Assembly (NCBI GenBank): GCA_958295955.1
Contig: OY282420.1
Coordinates: forward strand, 2,556,435-2,620,434
Source: an uncultured Bryobacterales bacterium
Lineage (GTDB): Bacteria; Acidobacteriota; Terriglobia; Bryobacterales; UBA6623
DNA length: 64,000 nt
Direction of reading: 5' to 3'
Shown here piece by piece: positions 11,822 to 20,570 of the stretch. Within the stretch, counting starts at the first letter, position 1, and the number at the start of each line of letters is the position of its first letter. Both the position numbers and the translations under genes were made by a program. The notes beneath the pieces are model-generated. The model was not told the DNA's origin, searched no databases, and saw nothing but the letters and a program-made list of their open reading frames with translations.

Positions 11822-14032
11822 TTGTCGAAACGCGGGCATCTGATCTCGCTGATCGCCTCGGGGCTGGTCCTGCTGGCGTTGATCGGTCTGTCTTTCTGGC
11901 AGACCTCGCTGGATTTCGGCGACTTCCGGCCCGATAACGGCGCCGTTACGTTTGTCCTGTGGGGCGTGTCGACCTTCGTCGTCATCGGCACGATCGCGCT
12001 GGCCTTCGTGGTCGCCCGAAACCTGCTCAAGGTTTACGTCGAGCGCCGCCAGAACAAGCTCGGCTCGCACATCAAGACCAAGCTCGTCGTTGCCGCGCTG
12101 GCGCTTTCGGTGGCGCCTTTGGCCGTACACGTCACGTTTTCCATCAGCCTGCTCAACCGTAACGTGGACAAATGGTTCAGCCGGCCCACGAGCGAGGTTT
12201 TGCGCGCATCCGAGGCAGTGGCGGCTCATGCCAACGACGTGATTCTGCGCAAGACGCAAAACGATGTCGATGCGCTGGCCGCAAATCCGGCGGCCGCCGA
12301 GGCGCTGGCCGCGCGCAAGGCGTCAGCGGAACTGCATCGTCTGGCGCGGCAGGTTAACGCGGAATATCTGGCCTTGCTGCCGCCCGGGTCGCGGCATCCC
12401 GCGGTCGAAATTTTTCAGGGCGGAATCGTGGACGGCCCGGCGCGCCGGCGGATCCCGGAGATCGGCGGCGTCCGGACTTCGGGGATCGACTTCGATATGG
12501 TGTTCGCCGCCGCGCCGGTCTATGCGGAGAATGTCGAGGTCGGCACGGCATTGATCGCCTGGAGCATTCCGGACGAGATCTTGGGCAAGCAAAATCTGAT
12601 ACAAGAGCAATTCGTCAACTGGCAGGAGCTCGAGGGCGGCCGGACGCTGGTATGGCGGTCGTACGCCTGGATACTGGCGTTGATCACGCTGTTCATTGCC
12701 TTTGTCGCGGTCTGGCTGGCGCTGTTCGCGTCGAAGCAGATCAGCCGCCCGATCGAGGCGCTGGTCACGGCGACCGGGGAATTCGCCGGCGGCCATCTCG
12801 ACTACCGCGTGAAGACGCCGGCGATGGACGAATTGGCCGGCTTGGTCGAATCGTTCAACAAAATGGGCCGGGCGCTGGAGACGAAAACCGACGAGCTCAC
12901 GCGGAGCAACCGGGAATTGGAGTTGGTCAACGCGGAGCTCGACGCGCGCCGGCGGTTTATCAACGCCATCCTCGAGAGCATTACGCCCGGGGTGATCTCC
13001 GTATCGGACGACGGCGAAATCCTGAAATTCAACGAATCGGCGGCGCAAATTTTCGCGCCGAAACCGGTCGCGCATGCGGCTGACATCCGCGACTTGTTTT
13101 CAGGAGCGGACCGGCCCGCCTTCGAGCATACGCTCAAGCGCGCGCGGCGCACCGGCATCGCTAACCGCGATTTCGAGATCGAGCGCCAGGGCCGCATCGT
13201 GCATCTCAGCGTGACGGTATCGTCGCTCGAGTCCGAAGTGTCCGCTCACGGCTTTGTCGTGGTGTTCGAGGATACGACCGAAATCGTTCGCGCGCAGCGG
13301 TCGGCGGCTTGGCAGGAAGTTGCGCGGCGGTTGGCGCATGAGATCAAGAACCCGCTCACGCCGATCGCCCTGGCCGCGGAGCGCATCGACCGCCTGCTGG
13401 TGCGCCACAACGAAGCGCTCGATGCGGGCGAGCGGAATGCCGTGCGCAGGCGTCTGGACCAGTCCACAAGCACCATCGCGCGCGAGGCGCAGTCCTTGAA
13501 AACCCTGGTCAACGAATTTTCCGACCTGGCCCGTTTTCCGGCGCTGCGGCCCGCCGGCGCCGACCTTAACGCCGTCGTGCGCGCTGCCGTCGGCGTGTTC
13601 GACGGGCGCCTGCCGGGCGTGAAGCTCCAGGTGAAGACAACGGCGGACCTGCCCGCTGCGCTGATCGACCCCGAGCCGATCAAGCGGGTCATCGTGAATC
13701 TGATCGACAACGCCGCCGAGGCGGTCGAAGGCTGCTGGGTCAAGGAAATCGTGGTTTCGACCGGCGTCGGCCTGGATACGGACGTCGTCGAATTGGTCGT
13801 AGCGGACTCCGGTCCGGGGATTTCCGCCGAAGACAAGCAAAAACTCTTCCTGCCCTATTTCTCGACCAAGGAACGCGGGACGGGGCTCGGCCTGCCGATC
13901 GTGAGGGGGATCGTCACCGACCACCGCGGCTCCATTCGCGTGGAAGACAACCAGCCGACCGGCTCGCGCTTCATCGTCGAGTTGCCGACGGTGGGCAGCG
14001 GGGTTCCCGAGGCCGAAGGAGTCGCCGCTTGA
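11822..14032 (+). CDS. ntrY: NtrY-like sensor histidine kinase
   Basis: This 736-residue membrane sensor kinase is the partner of the response regulator that follows. Two hydrophobic segments near residues 8-26 and 40-66, and a third around 280-305, flank an extracytoplasmic sensing region. After the third come a HAMP linker (SKQISRPIEALVTATGEFAG), a PAS domain (about 375-480) and the catalytic core. The phosphoacceptor is H506 in RRLAHEIKNPLTPI. ATP-binding boxes are NLIDNAAEAVEG, DSGPGI and GTGLGLPIVRG. The TM-HAMP-PAS-HisKA order and the neighbouring NtrX-type regulator identify NtrY. The start is a TTG; no in-frame ATG lies before the first membrane helix. Confidence 0.88.
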   Translation: MSKRGHLISLIASGLVLLALIGLSFWQTSLDFGDFRPDNGAVTFVLWGVSTFVVIGTIALAFVVARNLLKVYVERRQNKLGSHIKTKLVVAALALSVAPLAVHVTFSISLLNRNVDKWFSRPTSEVLRASEAVAAHANDVILRKTQNDVDALAANPAAAEALAARKASAELHRLARQVNAEYLALLPPGSRHPAVEIFQGGIVDGPARRRIPEIGGVRTSGIDFDMVFAAAPVYAENVEVGTALIAWSIPDEILGKQNLIQEQFVNWQELEGGRTLVWRSYAWILALITLFIAFVAVWLALFASKQISRPIEALVTATGEFAGGHLDYRVKTPAMDELAGLVESFNKMGRALETKTDELTRSNRELELVNAELDARRRFINAILESITPGVISVSDDGEILKFNESAAQIFAPKPVAHAADIRDLFSGADRPAFEHTLKRARRTGIANRDFEIERQGRIVHLSVTVSSLESEVSAHGFVVVFEDTTEIVRAQRSAAWQEVARRLAHEIKNPLTPIALAAERIDRLLVRHNEALDAGERNAVRRRLDQSTSTIAREAQSLKTLVNEFSDLARFPALRPAGADLNAVVRAAVGVFDGRLPGVKLQVKTTADLPAALIDPEPIKRVIVNLIDNAAEAVEGCWVKEIVVSTGVGLDTDVVELVVADSGPGISAEDKQKLFLPYFSTKERGTGLGLPIVRGIVTDHRGSIRVEDNQPTGSRFIVELPTVGSGVPEAEGVAA

Positions 14033-15411
14033 GCTCGCGATCGAAGGGCTGCATTCTCGTTGTCGACGACGAGCCCGGCATCCGCGAAACGCTGACCGGC
14101 GTCCTCGAAGACGAGGGTTACGAAGTCGAATCCGTCGCCAGCGGCGAGGCTTGTCTCGAACGCTTGGCGGCGCGCGTGTTCCCGGTTGTCTTGTTGGACA
14201 TCTGGCTGCCCGGCATCGACGGCCTCGAGACGCTCGCGCGCATCACCAACTTGTCCCCGGCGTGTACGGCGGTTGTCATTGTGATTTCCGGGCACGGCAA
14301 TATCGAGACGGCGGTTCGCGCGACAAAGCTCGGCGCCTTCGATTTTCTCGAAAAGCCGCTCTCGATCGCCAAGGTGACGGTCGCCGTGCGCAATGCTCTG
14401 GAGCACCGGCGGTTGTCTATCCGCAACCGGGAGTTCGAAGCCGAGGCGCGCTTGAAGCACCGCATTCTGGGCGACTCGATTCCGATGAAGGCGCTCCGCC
14501 AGCAGATCGACTTGATGGCGCCGACGAACGGCCGCGTGTTGATCTTCGGCGAAAGCGGCAGCGGCAAGGAACTGGTGGCGCGCGCGCTGCATGCCAAGAG
14601 CAATCGGTCGCAAGCAAGCTTCGTCGAGGTGAACTGCGCGGCAATTCCCGAAGAGTTGATTGAAAGCGAATTGTTCGGGCACGTGAAAGGGTCGCTCGCG
14701 GGCGCCGGCGAAGACAAGATCGGCAAGTTCCAGCAGGCCGACGGAGGGTCTCTGTTCCTTGACGAAGTCGGCGACATGAGCCTGAAAACTCAGTCCAAGG
14801 TGCTGCGCGTGCTCGAAGAGCAGCGCTTCGAGCCGGTCGGGTCGGGGCGCGCCGCGCAAGTGGACGTAAGGGTCATCGCGGCCACCAACAAAGATATCGA
14901 GGGCGAGATCGAGCGCGGCAATTTCCGCGAAGACCTTTTCTACCGCCTGAATGTCGTTCCGTTTTACGTGCCGCCGCTGCGGGAGCGCGTCGAGGACATC
15001 CCGGTGCTCGCACAGTATTTTTTCGATGAATTCGCGCGAGCCTACGGGCGCCGGTCGTGCCGCCTGGCGCCGGAGGCCCTCGAACCGCTCCTGGCGCAGC
15101 CTTGGCCGGGGAACGTCCGCGAGTTGCGCAACCTAATGGAGCGCATCGTCATCATGAACCCGCGGGGGCCGATCGGCGCGGCGCAGATTCCGCTACTGGA
15201 TCGCCGCGGGCGCTATCTCCGTCCGGAGTCGTCGGGCTTCACCAGCCTCGAGGAGGCGCGCAAAGCCTACGAGCGCGACTACGTTCTGCGCACGCTCGAA
15301 TCGACGGCATGGAACGTGACCCGCGCCGCGTCCACGCTCGGCCTCGAACGCAGTCATCTGCACCGCAAGATGAAGGCTCTCGGAATCCGCGCCGACAACG
15401 GCAGGGAATAG
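14029..15411 (+). CDS. ntrX: NtrX-like AAA+ response regulator with altered GAFTGA loop
   Basis: This 460-residue response regulator has a receiver domain (phosphoacceptor D57 in VVLLDIWLPG), an AAA+ central domain (Walker A GESGSGKE near residue 175; Walker B LFLDEVGDM) and a Fis-type helix-turn-helix (ASTLGLERSHLHRKM). The sigma-54 contact loop, usually GAFTGA, reads GSLAGA near residue 221, losing the threonine that contacts sigma-54 in activators of this class. NtrX relatives that lack the motif are known, so this regulator may work as a repressor or with sigma-70. It starts at a TTG that overlaps the ntrY stop (TTGA), giving translational coupling. Confidence 0.9.
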   Translation: MSSRSKGCILVVDDEPGIRETLTGVLEDEGYEVESVASGEACLERLAARVFPVVLLDIWLPGIDGLETLARITNLSPACTAVVIVISGHGNIETAVRATKLGAFDFLEKPLSIAKVTVAVRNALEHRRLSIRNREFEAEARLKHRILGDSIPMKALRQQIDLMAPTNGRVLIFGESGSGKELVARALHAKSNRSQASFVEVNCAAIPEELIESELFGHVKGSLAGAGEDKIGKFQQADGGSLFLDEVGDMSLKTQSKVLRVLEEQRFEPVGSGRAAQVDVRVIAATNKDIEGEIERGNFREDLFYRLNVVPFYVPPLRERVEDIPVLAQYFFDEFARAYGRRSCRLAPEALEPLLAQPWPGNVRELRNLMERIVIMNPRGPIGAAQIPLLDRRGRYLRPESSGFTSLEEARKAYERDYVLRTLESTAWNVTRAASTLGLERSHLHRKMKALGIRADNGRE

Positions 15412-15429
15412 CGGGCCGCCGCTCCGGGG

Positions 15430-15435
15430 TATAAT
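15430..15435 (+). promoter_or_regulatory. -10-like TATAAT upstream of the DUF4258 gene
   Basis: A perfect TATAAT lies about 60 bases before the ATG at 15494, just after the ntrX stop. No good -35 is visible at 16-18 bases, so it is a moderate candidate for separate transcription of the small gene. Confidence 0.4.
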
Positions 15436-15493
15436 GCGTTCGGTTCTCGCTTGGCGTACGGAAGGAGGGAAGGGAGAGAGAAAAGGAACGCTC

Positions 15494-15829
15494 ATGAAAA
15501 CTCCGTATGTTTTTTCCGATCATGCCGTGAAACGGCGCCAACAGCGCGGAATTCGCCAGGACGCGGTCAAGGTCCTCCTCGATTACGGATCCATGGTTGA
15601 CCACGGCGGGAACAAGAAGTACCACATGGACAAGGCTGCGCGCCGACGGGCCATGATCGCGATGGGCGCCGACGCATACCGCAGAATCGCCGACAGATTG
15701 AACATCTACGTGGTTGTCGCCTCCGACGGCACGATCGTTACGCAAGCGAATCGCTGGAAGAAGCTGATTGCTTCCAAGCCGCACAAAACCAGGAAGCATC
15801 CCGCAAAGCGCCGCCGGCCGGGATACTGA
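15494..15829 (+). CDS. Small basic DUF4258-like protein
   Basis: This 111-residue protein is very basic, especially in its last 25 residues (KKLIASKPHKTRKHPAKRRR). The opening FSDHAVKRRQQRGI followed by a valine-rich segment and IYVVVASDG resembles the DUF4258 fold, in which an SxHAxxRxxxRGI motif precedes a short beta sheet. Such proteins are often toxin-like, related to RelE-type nucleases in general shape, but no antitoxin gene is visible beside it and I assign no function. The ATG at 15494 is chosen because AAAAGGA precedes it; an upstream in-frame ATG at 15434 overlaps the presumed promoter. Confidence 0.7.
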   Translation: MKTPYVFSDHAVKRRQQRGIRQDAVKVLLDYGSMVDHGGNKKYHMDKAARRRAMIAMGADAYRRIADRLNIYVVVASDGTIVTQANRWKKLIASKPHKTRKHPAKRRRPGY

Positions 15830-15889
15830 GCCGCTGCGCAGACCCCGACCGCGGCCCGCGGACTCTTCGTTTCCGCTACGCTTTATAGG

Positions 15890-16615
15890 ATGTCGAACGT
15901 TGTTCATCCTTCCGGGGCCGGTCGCCGCATGAACCCCGGTTCGGACGTGCGGCTTCCCGTAGGCATGCGCGTCCGCTGGATTCTTTTCTTATGGGCCGGC
16001 TGTCTCGTTTACGCGGTGGTTCGCTACAACGTCTTCAAGGGCGTCGAGTGGATCCATCTGCCGCTTTACGTTGTGAACAAGTCGTTCGCGCTGAGCGGCG
16101 TGACGTTCGTTGCGCTGTCGTATCTGGTCGGCAAGCTGTTCGATCCCTTCCCCGGCGATTCGCGGCGGCGGCGGGCGATGGCCAAGTTTTTCGGGTTGAC
16201 GGGGTTCGCGCTGCTCGCGATGCACATCTTCATGGGCTTTTTGATGCTGTCTCCGGCGTACTACGAGAAATTTTTTCACGAGTCGGGCAAGATGAACCTG
16301 ACCGGGGAGTTGACCTTTCTCTGCGGAGTGCTGGCGATCGGCTGCTTGTTCTTCCCCGCCATTACGACGCTGCCGTACATGTACGAAGCGCTGGGCGGGC
16401 AACGCTGGCTGCGCGCTCAGCGGATGGGTTATTGGGCGCTGGCGCTGGCCTGCGGCCACACGTTCGCGATGGGCTACAAAGGCTGGTTCGATATTGCAAC
16501 TTGGCCGGGACGGCTTCCACCGATTACGCTGCTCGGCTTTCTGGCGGCGCTGTCGGCGGTGGCGGTCAAGCTTTGGCTGCTCGCGCGGGGACGCGGCAAG
16601 GCCGCCGGTGAATAG
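15890..16615 (+). CDS. Multi-pass membrane protein, ferric-reductase-like
   Basis: This 241-residue integral membrane protein has about six hydrophobic segments. Histidines within membrane segments (ALLAMHIFMGF and LACGHTFAMG) resemble the haem-ligating pairs of ferric-reductase-like transmembrane domains such as MsrQ, so a b-type haem electron-transfer role is plausible. No partner such as an MsrP-like molybdoprotein or a flavodoxin-reductase domain is adjacent. The first 20 residues are polar; an in-frame ATG at residue 14 is an alternative start. The family call is by pattern only and is moderate. Confidence 0.55.
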   Translation: MSNVVHPSGAGRRMNPGSDVRLPVGMRVRWILFLWAGCLVYAVVRYNVFKGVEWIHLPLYVVNKSFALSGVTFVALSYLVGKLFDPFPGDSRRRRAMAKFFGLTGFALLAMHIFMGFLMLSPAYYEKFFHESGKMNLTGELTFLCGVLAIGCLFFPAITTLPYMYEALGGQRWLRAQRMGYWALALACGHTFAMGYKGWFDIATWPGRLPPITLLGFLAALSAVAVKLWLLARGRGKAAGE

Positions 16616-16654
16616 TGGAGAGCAAGACGCCGCGGGAGCCCGCCGCGCAGGCGG

Positions 16655-17797
16655 CTAAAGTCGGGCGACCAGCGCAGCGATGAGCGCCGCGCGGTCGGCA
16701 ATGCGCTCGATCAGGATGCTCTCGTGCAGGGCATGCGCGCCTTCGCCGACGGCGCCCAGGCCGTCGAGGGTCGGAATGCCCAGCGCGGCTGTCGTATTGC
16801 CGTCCGACCCGCCGCCGACCGACGCTTCCCCCAGGTCGATGCCCATCTCGCGCGAGATCTCCCCGGCGATTGCGTAAAGGCGGACGACATCCGCGGTGCG
16901 TTCGAGCGGCGGGCGCTTCAGGGCGCCTTCAACGCGCAACTCACAGCGCTCGTCGAAGGGCGCGAGCATGGCGAACCGCCGTTCGAGATCGAGCAGTCGG
17001 TCTTGCCGCGGGGCGCGGACATCCACCTGGACCCACGCTTCTTCGGCAACGACGTTCGACGCCGTTCCCCCCCGGACTACTCCGGGATTCACGGTGACGC
17101 CTTGCGCGAGGTCGGTCCACGACGCCAGGCGCTCGATCTGGCGGGCCAACTCGACCACGGCGCTTGCCCCGGCCGCGAAATCGAGTCCGGCGTGAGCGGC
17201 TCGGCCATGCGCGCGGATGCGGAAGGAGCCCCCTCCTTTTCGGGCGGTTTTCAGCTTGCCGTCGAGTCCGGCACTGGGCTCGGCGACCAGCACGGCAGCG
17301 CTGCGCCGGGCTTCGGCCGCGGTAAAGGGCTGCGATGTCGGACTGCCGATCTCTTCATCCGAGTTGAGTTGGACGACGAACCGCCGCTTGGCCCGGATGC
17401 CGAGATCGCGCAGAGCCTTTGCCGCGAAAACGAAGTACGCCACGCCGGCCTTCATATCGAATACGCCGGGCCCCCACAGACGTCCTTTTTCCTCGCGCCA
17501 GGGCATGCGTTCGAGCGTGCCGATTGCCCAAACCGTATCGAGGTGCCCCAGTCCCAGGATCTGGCCCTCGCCCTTTGCGGGGATGTCAAACGCAATGCGC
17601 AAATGATCCCCGTGCTCCGTTTGCGGGTAACGGGTAACCGCGGCAATGCCGCCGACGGCCTCGGCCACGCAGTCGGCCGCGCGGTCGACGGCGTCCTTGT
17701 CGCCGCTGGGGGATTCGATTTCCACGAGCGCGCGGATGCAGTCCACGATCTCGCGCCTGTGGGAGCGCATGTATTCGAAGATCCGTTGCGTGGACAT
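16655..17797 (-). CDS. M20 family metallopeptidase (glutamate carboxypeptidase-like)
   Basis: This 380-residue di-zinc peptidase is of the ArgE/DapE/CPG2 group. Metal ligands are the histidine and aspartate of GLGHLDTVW and of GPGVFDMKAG, with the catalytic glutamate pair in LNSDEEIGSP, and a dimerisation or lid domain between. Near the C-terminus GGGSDGNTTAALGIPTLDG is the conserved last metal-site region. The spacing fits carboxypeptidase G2-type enzymes that cleave C-terminal glutamate or similar residues; the true substrate is unknown. I take the ATG at 17797 because GGGGAG lies at ribosome-site distance; the open frame extends upstream with no homology. It diverges from the methyltransferase at 17894. 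Confidence 0.85.
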   Translation of the reverse strand: MSTQRIFEYMRSHRREIVDCIRALVEIESPSGDKDAVDRAADCVAEAVGGIAAVTRYPQTEHGDHLRIAFDIPAKGEGQILGLGHLDTVWAIGTLERMPWREEKGRLWGPGVFDMKAGVAYFVFAAKALRDLGIRAKRRFVVQLNSDEEIGSPTSQPFTAAEARRSAAVLVAEPSAGLDGKLKTARKGGGSFRIRAHGRAAHAGLDFAAGASAVVELARQIERLASWTDLAQGVTVNPGVVRGGTASNVVAEEAWVQVDVRAPRQDRLLDLERRFAMLAPFDERCELRVEGALKRPPLERTADVVRLYAIAGEISREMGIDLGEASVGGGSDGNTTAALGIPTLDGLGAVGEGAHALHESILIERIADRAALIAALVARL

Positions 17798-17893
17798 GCC
17801 GTGCGCGCTCCCCATCGTAACCCGCCGCAGCCCTTGTGTTATCATGAATCGGCCCCGGGGACGGCGCAGCGAGCGGCCCTGGCGACCGCCTTC

Positions 17894-18571
17894 ATGAGCC
17901 TTGCTACATTTGCTCGCCAAGCTCTGACGAATTTCCAGTCAACGGCCGCGATCGTTCCCAGTTCCCGCTACCTCGTCCGCGCGATGGTCGAGCCGCTGCG
18001 TTGGAAGAGCGCCGAAGTTGTGCTCGAGCTCGGGCCGGGGACAGGCGCGATGACACGGGAGTTGCTCGGCTTCCTGCCGCAGGACGCCCTTCTGCTGGCC
18101 TTCGAGGTCAACCCCGATTTCGTCCGTTATCTGCGCGGCGCCATCGACGACGAGCGCTTGCAGATCGTGGAAGGGAGCGCCGAAACCGCCGCCGGCGAAT
18201 TGCGCAGACGCGGAATCGAGCGCGTGGACGGCGTGGTGTCGTCATTGGGCACCACGCTGATGGACGAGATGCTGGTCGATTCGGTTTTTCGCGGGATCGC
18301 GCCGTTTCTCGACGAAAACAGCACGATCACGCAGTATCAGTATCTTTCGAGCGTCCGTTGGGAGGGCGTCCGGCCGGTGAACTTCAACGTGCGTTCCGTG
18401 CTTGACCGTTATTTCCAGGCCGTGGGCTCGAACATCGTCTGGCGCAACATCCCGCCCGCCGTCGTCCATGAGTGCCTGGGATCAGGCGCTCCGGCCGCCG
18501 CCGGCGAGTCGCAGCCTCTTGCGCCATACGCGCGGCCGCGGGCAGGTCCCGCCGGCGCGGACTTTCCGTAA
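17894..18571 (+). CDS. SAM-dependent methyltransferase, phospholipid N-methyltransferase / KsgA-like
   Basis: This 225-residue class I methyltransferase has its SAM-binding glycine loop in VLELGPGTGAMTRELL. An acidic end to the second strand (LAFEVNPDFVRYL) and a third motif (IVEGSAE) follow. The preceding TAAIVPSSRYLVRAMV is typical of the group uniting rRNA adenine dimethylases with PmtA-type phosphatidylethanolamine N-methyltransferases. The length and the SSLGTTLMDEMLVDSVFRGIAPFL segment, in place of the NLPY motif of RNA methylases, favour a lipid substrate. The C-terminal 30 residues are Pro/Ala-rich and unlike the family. An open frame reaching back to 16724 is antisense to the peptidase gene and is ignored. 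Confidence 0.72.
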   Translation: MSLATFARQALTNFQSTAAIVPSSRYLVRAMVEPLRWKSAEVVLELGPGTGAMTRELLGFLPQDALLLAFEVNPDFVRYLRGAIDDERLQIVEGSAETAAGELRRRGIERVDGVVSSLGTTLMDEMLVDSVFRGIAPFLDENSTITQYQYLSSVRWEGVRPVNFNVRSVLDRYFQAVGSNIVWRNIPPAVVHECLGSGAPAAAGESQPLAPYARPRAGPAGADFP

Positions 18572-18603
18572 CCCCGCCCAGCGGAGGTCGAGGGCCTTTG
18601 GAC

Positions 18604-19167
18604 ATGGATGTCAATTGGATCGATGCCGCAATCGGCGGGATACTGCTCCTCTCGGCGCTCGGCGCGGTGCGCAACGGCGCTACCCGCGAAGTCCTCAGGA
18701 TCGCTGCGTTGATCATGGGCATCTTTTTGGCGATGTGGTGGTACGACCGCGTTGCCCTGCAGTTGCAGCCCTACATCGACGAACCGCGGTTGGCCGCCTG
18801 CGCGGCGTTTTTATTGATTTTCGCAGGCTGCCTGATTGCCGGTGCCGTCTTTGCCTGGGGCCTCGTCAAGGTTTGGGGCATTGTCGGGCTGCGCTGGTTC
18901 GACAGGCTGCTCGGGGCCGCGTTCGGCTTGGTTCGCGGCCTGCTCATCGCGGCGGGGGTTTTGCTCGCCGTCATCGCCTTCCGTCCGTTCCCCGGCGCCG
19001 CGCAGACGGTTGCGGAGTCGAAGCTGGCGCCCTGGGTGCTCCACGCGGCCCGCGCCGCGGCGGCCGCGGCCCCGCAGGATTTTCAAGAGACGTTTACCGA
19101 CGGGTTCGACCGCGTCCGCGAGGTGTGGACCGGCAGCCGCTCGCAGCCGGACGCCGACCTGCTGTGA
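18604..19167 (+). CDS. CvpA family membrane protein
   Basis: This 187-residue protein has four hydrophobic helices followed by a soluble tail, the CvpA layout. The opening NWIDAAIGGILLLSALGAVRNGATREVLRIAALIMG carries the family's D-x-x-I and RG-like turn. In other bacteria CvpA proteins affect purine-dependent growth, colicin V production and envelope homeostasis, but the molecular role is unclear. A GGAGG lies upstream at long distance, and a TTG six bases before this ATG is an alternative start. It begins a run of genes that overlap or nearly touch, through 20439. Confidence 0.75.
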   Translation: MDVNWIDAAIGGILLLSALGAVRNGATREVLRIAALIMGIFLAMWWYDRVALQLQPYIDEPRLAACAAFLLIFAGCLIAGAVFAWGLVKVWGIVGLRWFDRLLGAAFGLVRGLLIAAGVLLAVIAFRPFPGAAQTVAESKLAPWVLHAARAAAAAAPQDFQETFTDGFDRVREVWTGSRSQPDADLL

Positions 19168-19538
19168 AAAAGCAAAATTCCATGCGTTTTTCAGGAAAAC
19201 TTCCCCGCCGGTCGCTGCTGCTGCTCATCGCGCTGCCGGTCTGCGCCCGGGACAAGAAGAAAGGGCAGCCCGGCGCCGTTATCTTCGGAACGGTGTTCCA
19301 GGAGTCGGGCCTTTCGCTGCCCGGCGCGAGCGTCCTGGTTTACAACGAGGCTTCGCCCAAGAAAAAATACAGGGCGGCGACCAACTACCGCGGCGAATAC
19401 CGCGTTCGCGTCCCTGCCGGCGAGGCGGTCTATGTAGTCCACGCCTCGGCGCGGAAATTCGAGAAAGGACGGCGCACGGTCAAAATCTACGATATGGAGC
19501 AGGCAACCGCCAATCTCATCTTGAAACCCAAAAAATGA
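19164..19538 (+). CDS. Small exported carboxypeptidase-regulatory-like protein
   Basis: This 124-residue exported protein has a basic N-terminus and a hydrophobic stretch (RRSLLLLIALPVCA). The rest is one small Ig-like beta domain of the carboxypeptidase-regulatory type: GTVFQESGLSLPGASVLVYN, then TNYRGEYRVRVPAG, where the repeated 'new value, then gradual change' pattern is typical. In this group of bacteria such domains often sit alone or on TonB-dependent receptors. The GTG at 19164 overlaps the cvpA stop (GTGA); an in-frame ATG at 19182 is equally possible. It resembles the next gene in size and fold, so the two may be ancient duplicates. Confidence 0.65.
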   Translation: MKKQNSMRFSGKLPRRSLLLLIALPVCARDKKKGQPGAVIFGTVFQESGLSLPGASVLVYNEASPKKKYRAATNYRGEYRVRVPAGEAVYVVHASARKFEKGRRTVKIYDMEQATANLILKPKK

Positions 19539-19567
19539 CTCGGGCGTCGCATAAGATAGAAAGAGTC

Positions 19568-19945
19568 ATGTCCTTGTCCCGTCGCCGCCTGTTCGCGCTG
19601 TTGCCGGCTATCGGCCTCACGGCGCCGCGCGCGCGCGCCCAGTTTCCGGGCTTCGGCAAGAAGAAGCCCAAGGAAAAACCCACTCGGTCGGTCAAGGGCC
19701 AAGTGATGGACGAAGCCGAAGACGGTCTGCGCGCGGTCGTCCAACTGAAGAACACGAAAACGCTGGCGGTCAAATCGTTCCATACCAACGATAACGGGGA
19801 TTTCTATTTTCACGGCCTCGATTTGAATGTCGATTACGAGTTGAAAGCGATCGCCGTGGGCAAAGAATCGAAGACACGGACAATTTCGACCTTCGACGAG
19901 CGCACCGAATTGATTTACAACTTCAAACTCAAGTCGGTGAGTTGA
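19568..19945 (+). CDS. Small Tat-like exported carboxypeptidase-regulatory-like protein
   Basis: This 125-residue protein begins MSLSRRRLFALLPAIGL, a twin-arginine-like signal, with a likely cleavage after ARA. The mature part has a Lys-rich linker (GKKKPKEKPTR) and one Ig-like domain: VKGQVMDEAEDGLRAVVQLKN, then FHTNDNGDFYFHGLDLNVDYEL. It is similar in size and fold to its upstream neighbour. No function can be assigned. Its stop codon overlaps the start of the thioredoxin-like gene, which suggests co-translation and perhaps a shared envelope role. Confidence 0.65.
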   Translation: MSLSRRRLFALLPAIGLTAPRARAQFPGFGKKKPKEKPTRSVKGQVMDEAEDGLRAVVQLKNTKTLAVKSFHTNDNGDFYFHGLDLNVDYELKAIAVGKESKTRTISTFDERTELIYNFKLKSVS

Positions 19946-20439
19946 CCTGCCTGCATTCCTTGCCGCGGAAGACTATCTGGATTCCGATTCTGATCGCGCT
20001 CGGATGTTCGTCCGGCCCGCCGCGCTCGGAGTTTGCCGCCGTTCCGGCCGACTGGACGCCCGCTGCGCCGGTGTCAACGGAGCGTCCGACGGCGTTGCTG
20101 TTCTGGGCGCCGTGGTGCGAGGAGTGTTTGCAGCTCATGCCCGCGTTCGACCGCCTCGCAGAGCAGCGCGGCAAGGCCGCGGCAATGGCCGCGGTTTGCA
20201 TCGTGGAAGCCGGGGACGACCTCGCGGCGCTTGACCTGACTGCGGCGGAGCATGTCGCGCATTACGCCTGGAAGCGGCCGCTGAGCGCCGCGCTGGAAGA
20301 ACTCGGCGTCGATGGGTTGCCGGCGCTGCTGGTGTTCGATAACCGGGGCCGGCCGCTCCATCGCATGGCTTCTTCCGATCTCGACGGCGCTCTCGGCGTT
20401 CCCGGCATGACCGACGCGATTGACGCGGCAATGCCGTAG
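19942..20439 (+). CDS. Thioredoxin-like exported protein
   Basis: This 165-residue thioredoxin-fold protein has the redox motif in ALLFWAPWCEECLQLMP, with active-site sequence CEEC. The family's cis-proline region is present as VDGLPALLVFDNRG. The N-terminus (KTIWIPILIALGCSS) is a short signal with a possible but imperfect lipobox cysteine, so it may be a membrane-anchored periplasmic thiol oxidoreductase. CEEC is unusual next to the common CGPC or CxxC variants of cytochrome-c maturation thioredoxins. The TTG start at 19942 overlaps the previous stop. Convincing as a fold; the partner is unknown. Confidence 0.7.
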   Translation: MTCLHSLPRKTIWIPILIALGCSSGPPRSEFAAVPADWTPAAPVSTERPTALLFWAPWCEECLQLMPAFDRLAEQRGKAAAMAAVCIVEAGDDLAALDLTAAEHVAHYAWKRPLSAALEELGVDGLPALLVFDNRGRPLHRMASSDLDGALGVPGMTDAIDAAMP

Positions 20440-20570
20440 GCCGCGCCGCGCAAGTTGGAAAATCCCTTGACCGCGCCGGCGCCGCGCCGGGGTTACCATA
20501 AGGGAAACTTTTGCGGCGGCGGCGGAGTCTATCGCCGTAGGAGTTTATCTTTCTCAGGGAGGCAACGAAA

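Noticed and set aside
15494-15829. Toxin of a toxin-antitoxin pair
   Set aside because: DUF4258 resembles some toxins, but no small antitoxin gene is visible on either side, only ntrX and a membrane protein.
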